From the NCBI GenBank assembly GCA_017883585.1, contig JADGNG010000081.1, positions 1-57,750 on the forward strand: a DNA stretch of 57,750 nucleotides. Direction: 5' to 3'. The DNA is from Candidatus Bathyarchaeota archaeon (lineage in GTDB: Archaea; Thermoproteota; Bathyarchaeia; TCS64). The notes under the pieces are model-generated. The model was not told the origin of the DNA, did not search any database, and was given only the letters and a program-made list of their open reading frames with translations. Position 1 is the stretch's first letter. Each line of letters begins with the position of its first letter. The translations under genes and the position numbers were made by a program. Shown piece after piece: positions 1 to 8,420 of the stretch.

Positions 1-814
1 CGAGGCGAAGCTTCCCAACGGTGCAGAGGGCGTTGCCCTTCTTAGCTACATATTCGAGAAGGCCGGAATATAGCTCGGCTGCCCCCGCCATGGCATCCTT
101 CCGAATGTCGAGGGGCGTCGTGCCGGCGTGATTCGCCTCCCCCCGGAACGCCATTCTCCACCACGCTATCCCTTGAACACCCTCAACGACACCTATCTCG
201 AATCCCCTCTTATGGAGCACCGGCCCCTGCTCGACGTGGAGCTCGAAGTAGGCCTCCGGCTTCACGTCTTCCCTGCCGAGGTAGCCGATACCCTTGAGAG
301 CCTCCTTGACGGTGACACCATCGTCGTCCTTCCTCGCGTACGCCTTCTCGAGGGGGTAGCCTCCAGACTTGACGAGGCTGCCCATCATATCGGGCTGGAA
401 TCGGACACCCTCCTCGTTTGTGAAGGCCGCGATGCCGACAGGGTGCTGGGTCTCTATCCCCTCCTCGTCGATGCGCCTGAGGACCTCTAGGGCACCGAGG
501 ACGCCGTAGGCGCCATCGTAGATGCCGGCGTCTATGACGGTGTCGATGTGGGAGCCCATTATGACGGGCTTAAAGTTGGGGTTCGAGCCCTTGCGGACGC
601 CGAAGATGTTGCCGATGGGGTCGACACGAACGTTGAGACTCTCCTCCTCCATCCACGACACGAGCAGGTCGCGCGCCTCGCGGTCTTCCTCGCTAAGGGC
701 GAGGCGCGTCACGCCCTTGAAACCTTCTCTCCTTCCGATCTTCCCCAGCTCGTTGAGGCTCCTGAGGAGCCTAACGGCGTCCACCCTCAACTCTTCGTTC
801 AAGGCCCTTCCCAC
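1..814 (-). CDS. N-carbamoyl-L-amino acid hydrolase / allantoate amidohydrolase family (M20), C-terminus cut by window edge
   Basis: Hydrolyses N-carbamoyl amino acids, ureidoglycolate or allantoate-like substrates, releasing CO2 and ammonia with a two-metal centre. The reverse-strand frame runs open off base 1 and gives about 270 residues of a family usually near 410. Visible motifs in order are GSHIDTV (metal His and Asp), YDGAYGVLGALE, FTNEEGVRF (Glu pair), the family signature HVEQGPVL, and ANHAGTTPLDIR at the start of the dimerisation lid. The last two separate it from ArgE/DapE-type M20 enzymes. The start is uncertain. GTG at 814 and TTG at 802 are both possible; a TATA-like box at 832-840 favours a leaderless start near here. 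Divergent from the M20 gene at 888, so the two may share control. Family assignment is firm; the substrate is not. Confidence 0.88.
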   Translation of the reverse strand, partial: MGRALNEELRVDAVRLLRSLNELGKIGRREGFKGVTRLALSEEDREARDLLVSWMEEESLNVRVDPIGNIFGVRKGSNPNFKPVIMGSHIDTVIDAGIYDGAYGVLGALEVLRRIDEEGIETQHPVGIAAFTNEEGVRFQPDMMGSLVKSGGYPLEKAYARKDDDGVTVKEALKGIGYLGREDVKPEAYFELHVEQGPVLHKRGFEIGVVEGVQGIAWWRMAFRGEANHAGTTPLDIRKDAMAGAAELYSGLLEYVAKKGNALCTVGKLRL

Positions 815-831
815 AAATATCAGCGTATCTG

Positions 832-840
832 AATAAAAAG
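832..840 (-). promoter_or_regulatory. TATA-like box of the carbamoyl-hydrolase gene
   Basis: Reverse-strand CTTTTTATT lies about 20-30 bases before the GTG/TTG start candidates, the spacing of an archaeal TATA box to a leaderless start. Assigned by eye only. Confidence 0.4.
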
Positions 841-852
841 CGGAGCTGCGCC

Positions 853-861
853 AAAATATTA
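853..861 (+). promoter_or_regulatory. TATA-like box of the M20 peptidase gene
   Basis: AAAATATTA lies 27-35 bases upstream of the ATG at 888 and no Shine-Dalgarno sequence is visible, which suggests a leaderless transcript. It faces away from the box at 832-840, making this a compact divergent promoter. Confidence 0.4.
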
Positions 862-887
862 CATACCTTGAGCGCCGAACATCCACC

Positions 888-2222
888 ATGAATAAGCGGG
901 AGACCGAGGTATTCCAAACGATAGAGGAGGGGAGGGACCGCATGGTCAGACTCCTCCAGCAGATACTGAGGATCGACACGCAGGTGCCACCGGGGGATGA
1001 CTACGACAAGGTCTGCGGGATACTCGAGGAGAGGTATCGCGGCCTCGGGTACGCGACTTCGCTCCACGAGGCACCGGAGAAATACATGAGGCTCAGCGGG
1101 GCGAAGCACATCTGCCTCGACGGGCCGAGGACGAACCTCGTCGCCCGCCTCAAGGGTACCGGCAAGGGGCCTACCCTCCACATCAGCGCCCACACGGACC
1201 TCGCCGCCATACAGAAGCAGGGCTGGACAGTTGACCCACTCGCGGGGGAGATAACCAAGACCAGCAGGTACGGGAAGAGTATCTTCGACAAGGGCGGTGG
1301 CTACATCTGGGGAAGGGGTGTCGGAGACGACAAGGGCGAGACCGCAGCTCTGCTCCTCGCCCTCGAAGCCATCAATGAGACCAGCGTCAAGCTCAAGGGG
1401 GACCTCATAGTCACCGCGAACTGCGACGAGGAGATTGGCGGTGTTGCTGGACTCGGCTATCTAATACGCGAGGGCATCGTGAAGGCGGACCTCGGCATAC
1501 AGCTCGACGGCTCGATGACGGGCATCGGCCTCAGCGCTATGGGCCGGACCCGCTTCCTCATACGCACGCTTGGCAAGAGCTACCACGGCCAGGTACCTAT
1601 CCTCGGCGTCAACGCCATTGAGAAGATGAGTAAACTAAACGTCGCCCTCAACGACTACTGGCGGAATGTACTCCTCAGGCGCAAGTACCCGACCCCCGGT
1701 ATTGACTTCGGAGAGGGATTGAGAGCTAGAGGAGTAGAGTGCCCCACGGGGATGCTGAACATAGGCACCATCAGGGGAGGTGTCCAGGGGGCTACCGTTC
1801 CCGACCTCTGCGAAGAGGAGGTACTACGCGGCATGATACCCGGCGAGACATACGAGGGGACGCAGGCAGAGTTCAAGGCTGTGCTCGATGGTGTCAAGTC
1901 GACTGATGCCGACCTCCAGTATCAACTTGAGACCATCAACTTCCGCGAGGGCTATGTCGTCTCCGCGACGGACCCCTACGCACTGGAGTGTCAAGCGCTC
2001 ATCCAGGAGGCCGTCGGAGTGAAACTCCCCTTCACCGGCACCCTAGCCAGTACAGACATGAATTATCAAGTCGTCGACGGGCACATGCCATGCGTTAACT
2101 TCGGAGTCGGGGGTCCTTATAGCAACGGCCACGGACAGGACGAGAACGCGAGCATCGATGAGATAATCGAGTGTGCTAAAGCCGTGGCCCTGATCACGAT
2201 GCGAAAACTCGGTGCACAGTAG
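888..2222 (+). CDS. M20 family metallopeptidase (ArgE/DapE/CPG2-like), paralogue 1
   Basis: Zinc-dependent aminoacyl or dipeptide hydrolase of 444 residues. Metal and catalytic residues are visible: SAHTD (His102, Asp104), GRGVGDDKG (Asp147/148), CDEEIGG (catalytic Glu pair near 181-182), QLDGS, and a late His in SNGHGQDE. An M20 dimerisation lid (about 220-340) lies between the two halves of the catalytic domain. It is a close full-length paralogue of the gene at 5274, with long identical stretches such as GVAGLGYLIREGIVKAD and PILGVNAIEKMSK. The true substrate (dipeptide, N-acyl amino acid or other) cannot be read from sequence. Starts at ATG 888 below a TATA-like box. Confidence 0.9.
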   Translation: MNKRETEVFQTIEEGRDRMVRLLQQILRIDTQVPPGDDYDKVCGILEERYRGLGYATSLHEAPEKYMRLSGAKHICLDGPRTNLVARLKGTGKGPTLHISAHTDLAAIQKQGWTVDPLAGEITKTSRYGKSIFDKGGGYIWGRGVGDDKGETAALLLALEAINETSVKLKGDLIVTANCDEEIGGVAGLGYLIREGIVKADLGIQLDGSMTGIGLSAMGRTRFLIRTLGKSYHGQVPILGVNAIEKMSKLNVALNDYWRNVLLRRKYPTPGIDFGEGLRARGVECPTGMLNIGTIRGGVQGATVPDLCEEEVLRGMIPGETYEGTQAEFKAVLDGVKSTDADLQYQLETINFREGYVVSATDPYALECQALIQEAVGVKLPFTGTLASTDMNYQVVDGHMPCVNFGVGGPYSNGHGQDENASIDEIIECAKAVALITMRKLGAQ

Positions 2223-2226
2223 CCGA

Positions 2227-2829
2227 TTACTCCGCCAGCTTGTCCTCGTACCTGGTGTACATCCAATACCCGAGGAGTATCGCCCAGACACTGATATATA
2301 CAACTGATAGTGCTTCGGGGATTGCCACCGCTGCCCATGGTAGGAACCATATTCCCGCGGCCAGGACCGCGCTCCCTACTGAGAGCAGGGAGTAGAACCT
2401 CATCTTCTTCCTGAAGAAGAAGACCCCGATTATCGCGACGGAGAGGGGAAGGGCCACGAAGAAGCCGAGGCTCACATAGCCGTGCCAGGGCTCGATGGTG
2501 ATGTTGATGACGCCCACGGCGATCAAAAGGATTGATGCTATGAGGAACATCGTGGTCCCGACCTGCCCAATCATGTCCTCCTTCGTCATCTCGAACAAGC
2601 CTGTGCTGAACATCATTAGGAGCGCCCCGACCATGGCGAGGCCTGAGTTGAAGAGGATCGCCTCGAAACCTTCCGTTCCGCCGAGGTCACTTAAGGCGTT
2701 TCCAGTCCAGCTGAACCAAGGAGAGAACCATATGCTCGACGCGATAATGAGGAGCCCGAAGAGAGGCGCGATTAAACCGAAGAGCCCGGCCAGCCGCAGG
2801 ACCTTGAGATTCATCAACCGAAGAAACAC
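2227..2829 (-). CDS. DUF998-like integral membrane protein
   Basis: About 200 residues with six hydrophobic segments and little else. The N-terminal layout (short basic leader, LFGLIAPLFGLL helix, then SIWFSPWFSWTGNALSDLGG before the second helix) matches the DUF998 family, whose biochemical role is unknown. ATG at 2829 and a second ATG six codons in (2811) are both possible. It converges with the M20 gene, leaving four bases between the stops, and lies upstream-to-downstream after the QueT-like gene on the same strand with a gap of under 30 bases, so the two are probably co-transcribed. Confidence 0.7.
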   Translation of the reverse strand: MFLRLMNLKVLRLAGLFGLIAPLFGLLIIASSIWFSPWFSWTGNALSDLGGTEGFEAILFNSGLAMVGALLMMFSTGLFEMTKEDMIGQVGTTMFLIASILLIAVGVINITIEPWHGYVSLGFFVALPLSVAIIGVFFFRKKMRFYSLLSVGSAVLAAGIWFLPWAAVAIPEALSVVYISVWAILLGYWMYTRYEDKLAE

Positions 2830-2857
2830 TCCAAGTATGTTAAGCCTATCGCAGGGA

Positions 2858-3385
2858 CTACGCTTTGATACCCCGCGACTCGAGGAGCTTCCTCAACCCG
2901 GAGGCATCAAGCCCCTTGACGAGCCCGTAGCCGATGACCGCGACTGAGATGAGGCTACTAAGTGAGATGCTCACGATCATGGCTAGCCACACTGGGAGGG
3001 TTAGGCCGAGAACGTCGGGTGGCGGAAAGAACGCCCAGAGGTAACCGCCAACGACCAACCCTATAACGAGGGAGGCCCCGACGCAGCCTACGAGCAGCCT
3101 CCCCCTGAGCTTCCAGATGAGCAGACCTGCAAGTAGGTTTGCCAAAGCCCCGAAGATGACATCGACGGGGCCTAAAAAGTAGTAGAAGTTACCAACGAGC
3201 GCACCTAGGGACACCCCCAAGGCAGCCGGCCAGCCCAGCAGGGCCGAGAGCGGGATAAGACAATCCGCGACCCTCAACTGAATAGGGCCGTAACTTATTG
3301 GTGCGAATACCACGACAAGTGTCGCGTATAATGCCGCTAGTACGGCGGCTAGACTGATCTCTTTGACATTCATGCCTCCCTTCAC
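2858..3385 (-). CDS. QueT-like transporter family protein (queuosine/archaeosine precursor or related)
   Basis: Small membrane protein of about 175 residues with five or six helices. The order ISLAAVLAALYATLVVVFAPI, then YGPIQLRVADCLIPLSALLGW, then GALVGNFYYFLGPVDVIFGALANLLAG matches the QueT (DUF988) family, an S-component-type transporter linked to preQ0/preQ1 uptake in bacteria. In archaea the matching end product would be archaeosine, which is inference. GTG at 3385 and ATG at 3373 are alternative starts; a GGGAGG directly abuts the ATG. No riboswitch-like structure is obvious upstream. No ECF ATPase is adjacent. Confidence 0.75.
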   Translation of the reverse strand: MKGGMNVKEISLAAVLAALYATLVVVFAPISYGPIQLRVADCLIPLSALLGWPAALGVSLGALVGNFYYFLGPVDVIFGALANLLAGLLIWKLRGRLLVGCVGASLVIGLVVGGYLWAFFPPPDVLGLTLPVWLAMIVSISLSSLISVAVIGYGLVKGLDASGLRKLLESRGIKA

Positions 3386-3588
3386 CGGGGTTTATCTGGC
3401 GGAATCGGGTGGGAGGCCCCACTCACCCGCCGAGGTGAAGGAAAAGCGCGGACACATAAAGATTGCTAGTTGACCTGAGGCGTGCGCTGGCCAACTCGAA
3501 TAATACGCCAGAGGCCATAGCTCTGCCAAGGATTAGTCAAGGGGCCATCTGACCTCTGCACCACCTATGTGTCGCGCCTTTCTCCGAC

Positions 3589-3598
3589 TTTATTATAA
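3589..3598 (+). promoter_or_regulatory. TATA-like box of the GyrI-like gene
   Basis: TTTATTATAA lies 24-33 bases upstream of ATG 3622 and no ribosome-binding site precedes the start, as for a leaderless archaeal gene. Confidence 0.45.
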
Positions 3599-3621
3599 TC
3601 ATCTACACTAACATCATTCTC

Positions 3622-4236
3622 ATGGAAAAGATTGACCTCAGGAAGGAGTTGAAAAGATTCTACACGCCAAAGGATAAGCCAGAAATTGTGGATGTACCGG
3701 AGTTTAGCTTTCTTACGTATACCGGTAGGGGTGTACCCGGCGGGGAGGCTTATCAGGAGTCTATTAACGCCCTTTATGGAGTCGTGTACACACTAAAATT
3801 CTCCTCGAAGAAAGTTGGCAGGGACTTTACTGTGATGCCACTCGAGGGTATCTGGTGGTGGGACGACCCAGGCGTCGTTAACCTCGACGACGCTCCGCCC
3901 AAGGAGACCTGGAATTGGACGAGCATGATCCTCGTCCCCGACTTCATCACGGCTGGTATGCTCGATGAAATCATGTCATGCCTCGTAGAGAAGAGGGGTA
4001 AAGAGGTGGAGAGGGTGAAGCTGGAGCGGCTCCACGAGGGGCTTAGCGTCCAGATGCTACATGTCGGCCATTATAGCGACGAGCCAAAGAGCCAGAAGCT
4101 AATCCAAGCCTTCATCGAGGAGAATTGCTACTGCCTCCGCGGGTGCCACCATGAGATATATATGAGCGACCCGAGGAGGGCGTCGCCGGAGAAGTGGAAG
4201 ACGATCATCCGTCACCCCCTCGAGAAAGTGGCTTAA
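3622..4236 (+). CDS. GyrI-like small-molecule-binding domain protein
   Basis: Stand-alone soluble protein of 204 residues. The opening (EIVDVPEFSFLTYTGRG, then EAYQESINALYGVVYTLKF) and the middle (VMPLEGIWWWDDP) match the GyrI-like effector-binding fold. This fold forms the ligand domain of MerR/AraC regulators and also occurs alone as an uncharacterised cyclopropanoid-hydrolase-like group. There is no DNA-binding domain. The C-terminal third has a Cys/His cluster (ENCYCLRGCHHEIYMSDPRR) typical of the stand-alone subgroup. Single gene with its own promoter. Ligand unknown. Confidence 0.8.
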   Translation: MEKIDLRKELKRFYTPKDKPEIVDVPEFSFLTYTGRGVPGGEAYQESINALYGVVYTLKFSSKKVGRDFTVMPLEGIWWWDDPGVVNLDDAPPKETWNWTSMILVPDFITAGMLDEIMSCLVEKRGKEVERVKLERLHEGLSVQMLHVGHYSDEPKSQKLIQAFIEENCYCLRGCHHEIYMSDPRRASPEKWKTIIRHPLEKVA

Positions 4237-4336
4237 GTGCAGATTTTTGTTATGATTTAGGGGTAAACGGTTCAGTTTCTGGGCCTTTTTCGTCGGATGG
4301 TTCGTTTTTCGACCCGAGGATTTACCCTGCAGGTTT

Positions 4337-4354
4337 CTAATCTGGGGGGATTAG
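4337..4354. other. Short inverted repeat between the GyrI-like and PHP genes
   Basis: CTAATC and GATTAG are separated by a G-rich loop, and a wider GGGTAAA (4261-4267) / TTTACCC (4321-4327) pair flanks the upstream half of this gap. It could be a transcript end or a binding site. Nothing else is visible in the 160-base interval. Confidence 0.25.
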
Positions 4355-4398
4355 CCTCTAATAACACCGCTCCGAAGTATCAGGGGTAGGCGCCGAAG

Positions 4399-5229
4399 AT
4401 GATTGACTACCACGTCCACGAGAGACACTCTAGGGACGCAGCAACCGCACTAATACCGGATTACATAGCAGTTGCAGAGGCACAGGGGATCAAGGAGATC
4501 GCTTTCACCAACCACTTCATAACAATCGGCCCGGACGTCGACATCAGCATCAAGGAGGAGGAGATACCAGAGTACCTCGCGGATGTGAGGTCGGCGCAGG
4601 ACGAGACGAAGGTGAAGCTACTCGCGGGTCTCGAGGTCGACTACTTCCCCGGACAGGAGCGTCGCCTGGAATCCGTCCTCAGAAGCCACGACTTCGACTT
4701 CATCTTAGGTAGCACCCACTACATAAACGGCGTTGATATAGGATCGAGGACACAGGCGGAGGGATTTTTCCAAGGCCGCGCCATTAGGAAGGCGGCGGAT
4801 GAGTATTATATGATGTGGAAGAGGGCCATCGAGAGTGGCCTCTTTGATGTCATGGCTCACCCTGACTACTGGAGAAAGTACCTACATTTCTTTGGCAAGA
4901 ATGCGGGCTGGGGTGACTACGGCTCAGTAGTAATCGAGGCCCTAGAATCAGCGGCTAAGGAGGGGGTCGGGATAGAGGTGAACACTGCGGGGGTTAGGGC
5001 GGGAACCGGCCACTTCTACCCACTCCAGGAGTTCCTACTCGCAGCCCAGGAGGCTGGCATCGACACCGTCACCGTCGGCAGCGACAGTCACACCGCTGGG
5101 ACACTTGGAGACCACCTCGACGAGGCGGTGAAGCAACTCAAATCAGTAGGGTTTACGAATCTCACAACCTTCGAGGATAGGAAGAAAACCCTGGTCCCAA
5201 TTGACTCGATGTTCAGAAGGGCACGTTAA
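4399..5229 (+). CDS. PHP-domain phosphoesterase (histidinol-phosphatase-like)
   Basis: 276-residue PHP metal-dependent phosphoesterase. It opens with DYHVHERHSRDA (first metal His pair), has TNHF at about residue 37, GLEVDYFPG (Glu), a GSTHYINGVDI His, the MAHPDYW His near 155, and GSDSHTAGTLGD near the end (Asp and His). All PHP motifs are present. The closest named relative is histidinol phosphatase HisK/HisJ. With no histidine genes nearby, the real substrate could be another phosphomonoester or a nucleotide. Starts at ATG 4399 and is followed after 44 bases by the second M20 gene, probably the same transcript. Confidence 0.82.
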   Translation: MIDYHVHERHSRDAATALIPDYIAVAEAQGIKEIAFTNHFITIGPDVDISIKEEEIPEYLADVRSAQDETKVKLLAGLEVDYFPGQERRLESVLRSHDFDFILGSTHYINGVDIGSRTQAEGFFQGRAIRKAADEYYMMWKRAIESGLFDVMAHPDYWRKYLHFFGKNAGWGDYGSVVIEALESAAKEGVGIEVNTAGVRAGTGHFYPLQEFLLAAQEAGIDTVTVGSDSHTAGTLGDHLDEAVKQLKSVGFTNLTTFEDRKKTLVPIDSMFRRAR

Positions 5230-5273
5230 TTTTAGATAGGCACCTGTCGCATTGCCTTGGCAGGGTGACACAT

Positions 5274-6599
5274 ATGGGAGACAAAGAGCGACTCTTTGAA
5301 TACGTCGAGGAACACAGGGACGACCTAATATCGACTCTGAGGGACCTTGTCAGAATCGACACTCAAGTTCCACCGGGGAAGAACTACGAAAAGATATGCG
5401 GGCTGATCGCGGACAAGTTGACGGCGGTCGGCTGCGATGTAACCATCCACAATGCCACCGAGAGATACCTCACCCTATCAGGGGTGATGCAGCTCGGCCT
5501 GGAGGGGCCAAGAAGTAACGTCGTCGCACGCTTGAAGGGTAAGGGTGGTGGGCCCTCGATGCATATGAGCGCCCATATCGACACAGCCGCCATACAGAAG
5601 GATGGCTGGAGCGTAGATCCCCTCGGCGGGGAGGTCACGAAAACTTGCAAATATGGTAAGAGCATCTACGACGTCGGAGGCGGCTATATATGGGGTCGCG
5701 GCGTCTGCGACGACAAGGGCCCATTAGCCACAGCCATTACTGCCATCACGGGAATCCATGAACTCGGCATCAAGCTCAAGGGGGATCTGATCCTCACTGG
5801 CAACTGCGATGAGGAGATCGGTGGAGTCGCTGGCCTCGGTTACCTCATCAGGGAGGGAATAGTTAAAGCGGACTTTGGTCTGCAGCTCGACGGCTCCATG
5901 AATATGATAAACCTCGCCGCCCAAGGTAGGACCAGGTTCATGATCAGGACCATTGGCAAGGCTTACCATGGGCAGATGCCTATCCTCGGCGTCAACGCCA
6001 TCGAGAAGATGAGTAAGATCAACGTAGCTCTCGACAACTACTGGAGAAACGTTCTCATGAAGAGGCAGCTCGCCACCCCAGGGATCGAGCTTCCGTCTGA
6101 GATAAGGGAGGCGGGGGTCGATAAGCTCACAGCCATGCTAAACATCGGCACAATAAAAGGGGGAGTCCAGGGGGCAACCGTCCCTGACCTTTGTGAGGAG
6201 GAGGTGCTCAGGTGCATGACCCCCGCCGAGTCCTTCGAGGATGTGGAGAGAGAGTTAAGGGCCGTCATCGAGGGTGTCAAGGCTACGGATGCGGATCTCC
6301 GCTACGAGGTCGAGGTCGTTAACAGTCGCGGCGGCTACGTCGTCCCATCAGATGACCCCTTCGCCCTGGAGGCGAAGAAGATAATGAAGGAAGTAACCGG
6401 CAAGGATCTCCCATTTGTAGGTAACCTCGGGAGTACTGACATGAATTATCAGGTGGTTGATGGGAAAATGCCATCCGTAAACATAGGCGTTGGCGAGACC
6501 TACACAAACTACCACAAGAGAGATGAAAGCGTCTCTATAGACGAACTCGCCCTCTGCTCGAAGGCCGTCGCCCTCTTTGCGCTCAGAAAGCTCGCCTGA
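5274..6599 (+). CDS. M20 family metallopeptidase, paralogue 2
   Basis: About 441 residues, a full-length paralogue of the M20 enzyme at 888. It has the same metal ligands (SAHIDTAAI, GRGVCDDKG, CDEEIGG, QLDGS, and a late His in NYHKRDES) and the same lid. The main visible difference in the active-site region is Gly-to-Cys in the GRGV(G/C)DDKG loop, and the C-terminal His motif differs in its flanks, so the substrate may differ. Start chosen at ATG 5274; an in-frame start at 5265 would add three residues. Follows the PHP gene closely on the same strand. Confidence 0.9.
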   Translation: MGDKERLFEYVEEHRDDLISTLRDLVRIDTQVPPGKNYEKICGLIADKLTAVGCDVTIHNATERYLTLSGVMQLGLEGPRSNVVARLKGKGGGPSMHMSAHIDTAAIQKDGWSVDPLGGEVTKTCKYGKSIYDVGGGYIWGRGVCDDKGPLATAITAITGIHELGIKLKGDLILTGNCDEEIGGVAGLGYLIREGIVKADFGLQLDGSMNMINLAAQGRTRFMIRTIGKAYHGQMPILGVNAIEKMSKINVALDNYWRNVLMKRQLATPGIELPSEIREAGVDKLTAMLNIGTIKGGVQGATVPDLCEEEVLRCMTPAESFEDVERELRAVIEGVKATDADLRYEVEVVNSRGGYVVPSDDPFALEAKKIMKEVTGKDLPFVGNLGSTDMNYQVVDGKMPSVNIGVGETYTNYHKRDESVSIDELALCSKAVALFALRKLA

Positions 6600-6741
6600 G
6601 ACCCCCTTCAATCGTTTTACGTGCGCGGTTCTGACTAAATCAAAGGACAACATTGAATTCGTTTTGTTCAATCCTATCCTATTTTATTGTTGAACCCACG
6701 AAAGCCGCTTAAGGGCGCGTAAAGAGATTAGATCGATAGAC

Positions 6742-7188
6742 TTGGAGGACCACTGGCTAAGCAAACACGTGAAGGGGTTCGACCTCGACTCCTACCACCT
6801 GGGGATGACCTACGCCTTCGCCGAGATAGTGGGGTCAGGGGTTAAGCCCCTTGCCCTGAGCCCTCCGATGACTAGGGAGGAGTACGACAGGCTCAAGGAA
6901 CCTATCAGACTCATGGCCGACGAGTACAACGTTCACCTCCTCGTAGACGAGGACTTCCTTACCACCAAGCTATTCAACCCGGCCTTCACCGAGGGAAAGG
7001 TCGTCGTCCACATGGCAAAGGATGCCAACACTCTCGACCGCTATAAGGACCTTAAGGAGATGAAAACAATGAAGAGGAGGGACGGCAAGCTTGGGGAGGC
7101 TGAGGAGGAAATCGCCGTCGGCCTCGGCCTGCTCCTCGGATACGATAAGGGAACTATTGCGGATCTTCTAAAGAATCCGAGGTTCTAG
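6742..7188 (+). CDS. Conserved-looking orphan protein, function unknown
   Basis: 148 residues, soluble and acidic, no membrane segment. I do not recognise a family. The body reads as a compact alpha/beta domain (LKEPIRLMADEYNVHLLVDEDF) followed by a Lys-rich stretch (KDLKEMKTMKRRDGK) and a C-terminal helix. Composition and codon use match neighbouring genes and the frame has no breaks, which supports a real gene. Start is TTG at 6742. It converges with the HtrA gene, overlapping it by four bases at the stops. Confidence 0.6.
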   Translation: MEDHWLSKHVKGFDLDSYHLGMTYAFAEIVGSGVKPLALSPPMTREEYDRLKEPIRLMADEYNVHLLVDEDFLTTKLFNPAFTEGKVVVHMAKDANTLDRYKDLKEMKTMKRRDGKLGEAEEEIAVGLGLLLGYDKGTIADLLKNPRF

Positions 7189-8420
7189 GGCGCGGGGCGG
7201 ATTCCCATGGTGACGACTACGTCCATAGGCGACCCGTCCCTGATTATCCCGAGGGTGAGCTTACTATCCGGGCGCTTGTTTCGCTGAAGGTAGACTATGA
7301 GGTCGTAAAAGCTCTTCATTTGGGTACCGTCCGCCGAGACGATCACGTCGCCGCCGATCTTTATTGAGGCTCCGTCGATGGTCTGCGTCGTGGTTCCTCC
7401 CCTGAGGCCGACGTTGGCGGAGGGCCCAAGCGCGGTCACTTCTATAATGAGGGTGCCGTGAGTACCTTCGGGTAGATTCATGGCTTCCACGATCCCAGGG
7501 GTCACGTCCTGCCCTGTTATGCCGAGGTACGGGTGCTGGTAGGTCCCCGTCGCTAAGAGGCTGGGCAGCTCACGGGCTATCGTATCGCTGGGGACAGCGA
7601 AGCCAATACCCCTGGACGTATCCGTGGGTATCGCAGTGTTGATCCCAACCACCTCCCCATTCAAGTTGAGGAGTGGGCCACCGCTGTTACCGGGGTTTAT
7701 GGCGGCATCAGTCTGGATCACGTCGACTATCGGGTAGTTACCGGTGGAGTCCATCTGCCTACCAACCGCGCTGATTATGCCGGAGGTCAAAGTGTCCGCC
7801 AACCCGTACGGGTTACCTATGGCTATGACACCCTGCCCCACCTTGAGGGCAGCGGAGCTACCCAGCTTCAACGGCTTTAGAAGGGAAGCAGGCGCATCCA
7901 CCTTGATTACAGCAACGTCGGAGTAGGGGTCACGCCCCACGAGCGTCGCCTTGACGATAGTGCCGTCGATGAACGTCACCAGTATGCTGCTCGCGTCCTG
8001 GACAACGTGGTTGTTCGTGATTATCTTCCCGCTCGTGTCGTAAACGAAGCCGCTCCCCTGCGCTGCACCCGTCGGCAGGGTTACCTCGATGAGGACCACA
8101 CTGTCCCTCGTCCGGTTGTAGAGGCCAACAAGATCGAAGCCTGAACTAGGCGTTATGGTACCATTGAAACTCCCACTGCTGATAGCGCTTCTCAGTTTGG
8201 AGATGTCTGCATATGCGCTTGTGAGTTGAGTATTCAAGGACTCGACGGCGAGGGTCAGCGAGTCGACGCGGCCCCCTAGGCTCTTCACCTGAGCGTTCAT
8301 GTTTATGGTGTTGTAAGCGATTACGCCGACGTTCGCGACGATGAGGATGGCGACAAGGATCGCCACCCAGTTCCTCCCGGCTCTCTTAGGCCTGCTGCCG
8401 TAGAACCATTCGTCACTCAA
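7185..8420 (-). CDS. Membrane-anchored HtrA/DegP-type serine protease with PDZ domain, paralogue 1
   Basis: 411 residues. A short basic N-terminus is followed by one membrane helix (about 17-36), a heptad-like stalk (about 42-80), a trypsin-like domain (about 95-275) and a PDZ domain (about 290-405). The catalytic triad is visible: His138 in TNNHVV, Asp168 in YSDVAV, Ser246 in GNSGGP. The active site would face outside the cell, acting on misfolded surface proteins. A close paralogue lies at 45898. Single gene after a 600-base gap that contains a 21-bp tandem repeat 75-120 bases upstream of the start. Confidence 0.92.
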   Translation of the reverse strand: MSDEWFYGSRPKRAGRNWVAILVAILIVANVGVIAYNTINMNAQVKSLGGRVDSLTLAVESLNTQLTSAYADISKLRSAISSGSFNGTITPSSGFDLVGLYNRTRDSVVLIEVTLPTGAAQGSGFVYDTSGKIITNNHVVQDASSILVTFIDGTIVKATLVGRDPYSDVAVIKVDAPASLLKPLKLGSSAALKVGQGVIAIGNPYGLADTLTSGIISAVGRQMDSTGNYPIVDVIQTDAAINPGNSGGPLLNLNGEVVGINTAIPTDTSRGIGFAVPSDTIARELPSLLATGTYQHPYLGITGQDVTPGIVEAMNLPEGTHGTLIIEVTALGPSANVGLRGGTTTQTIDGASIKIGGDVIVSADGTQMKSFYDLIVYLQRNKRPDSKLTLGIIRDGSPMDVVVTMGIRPAP

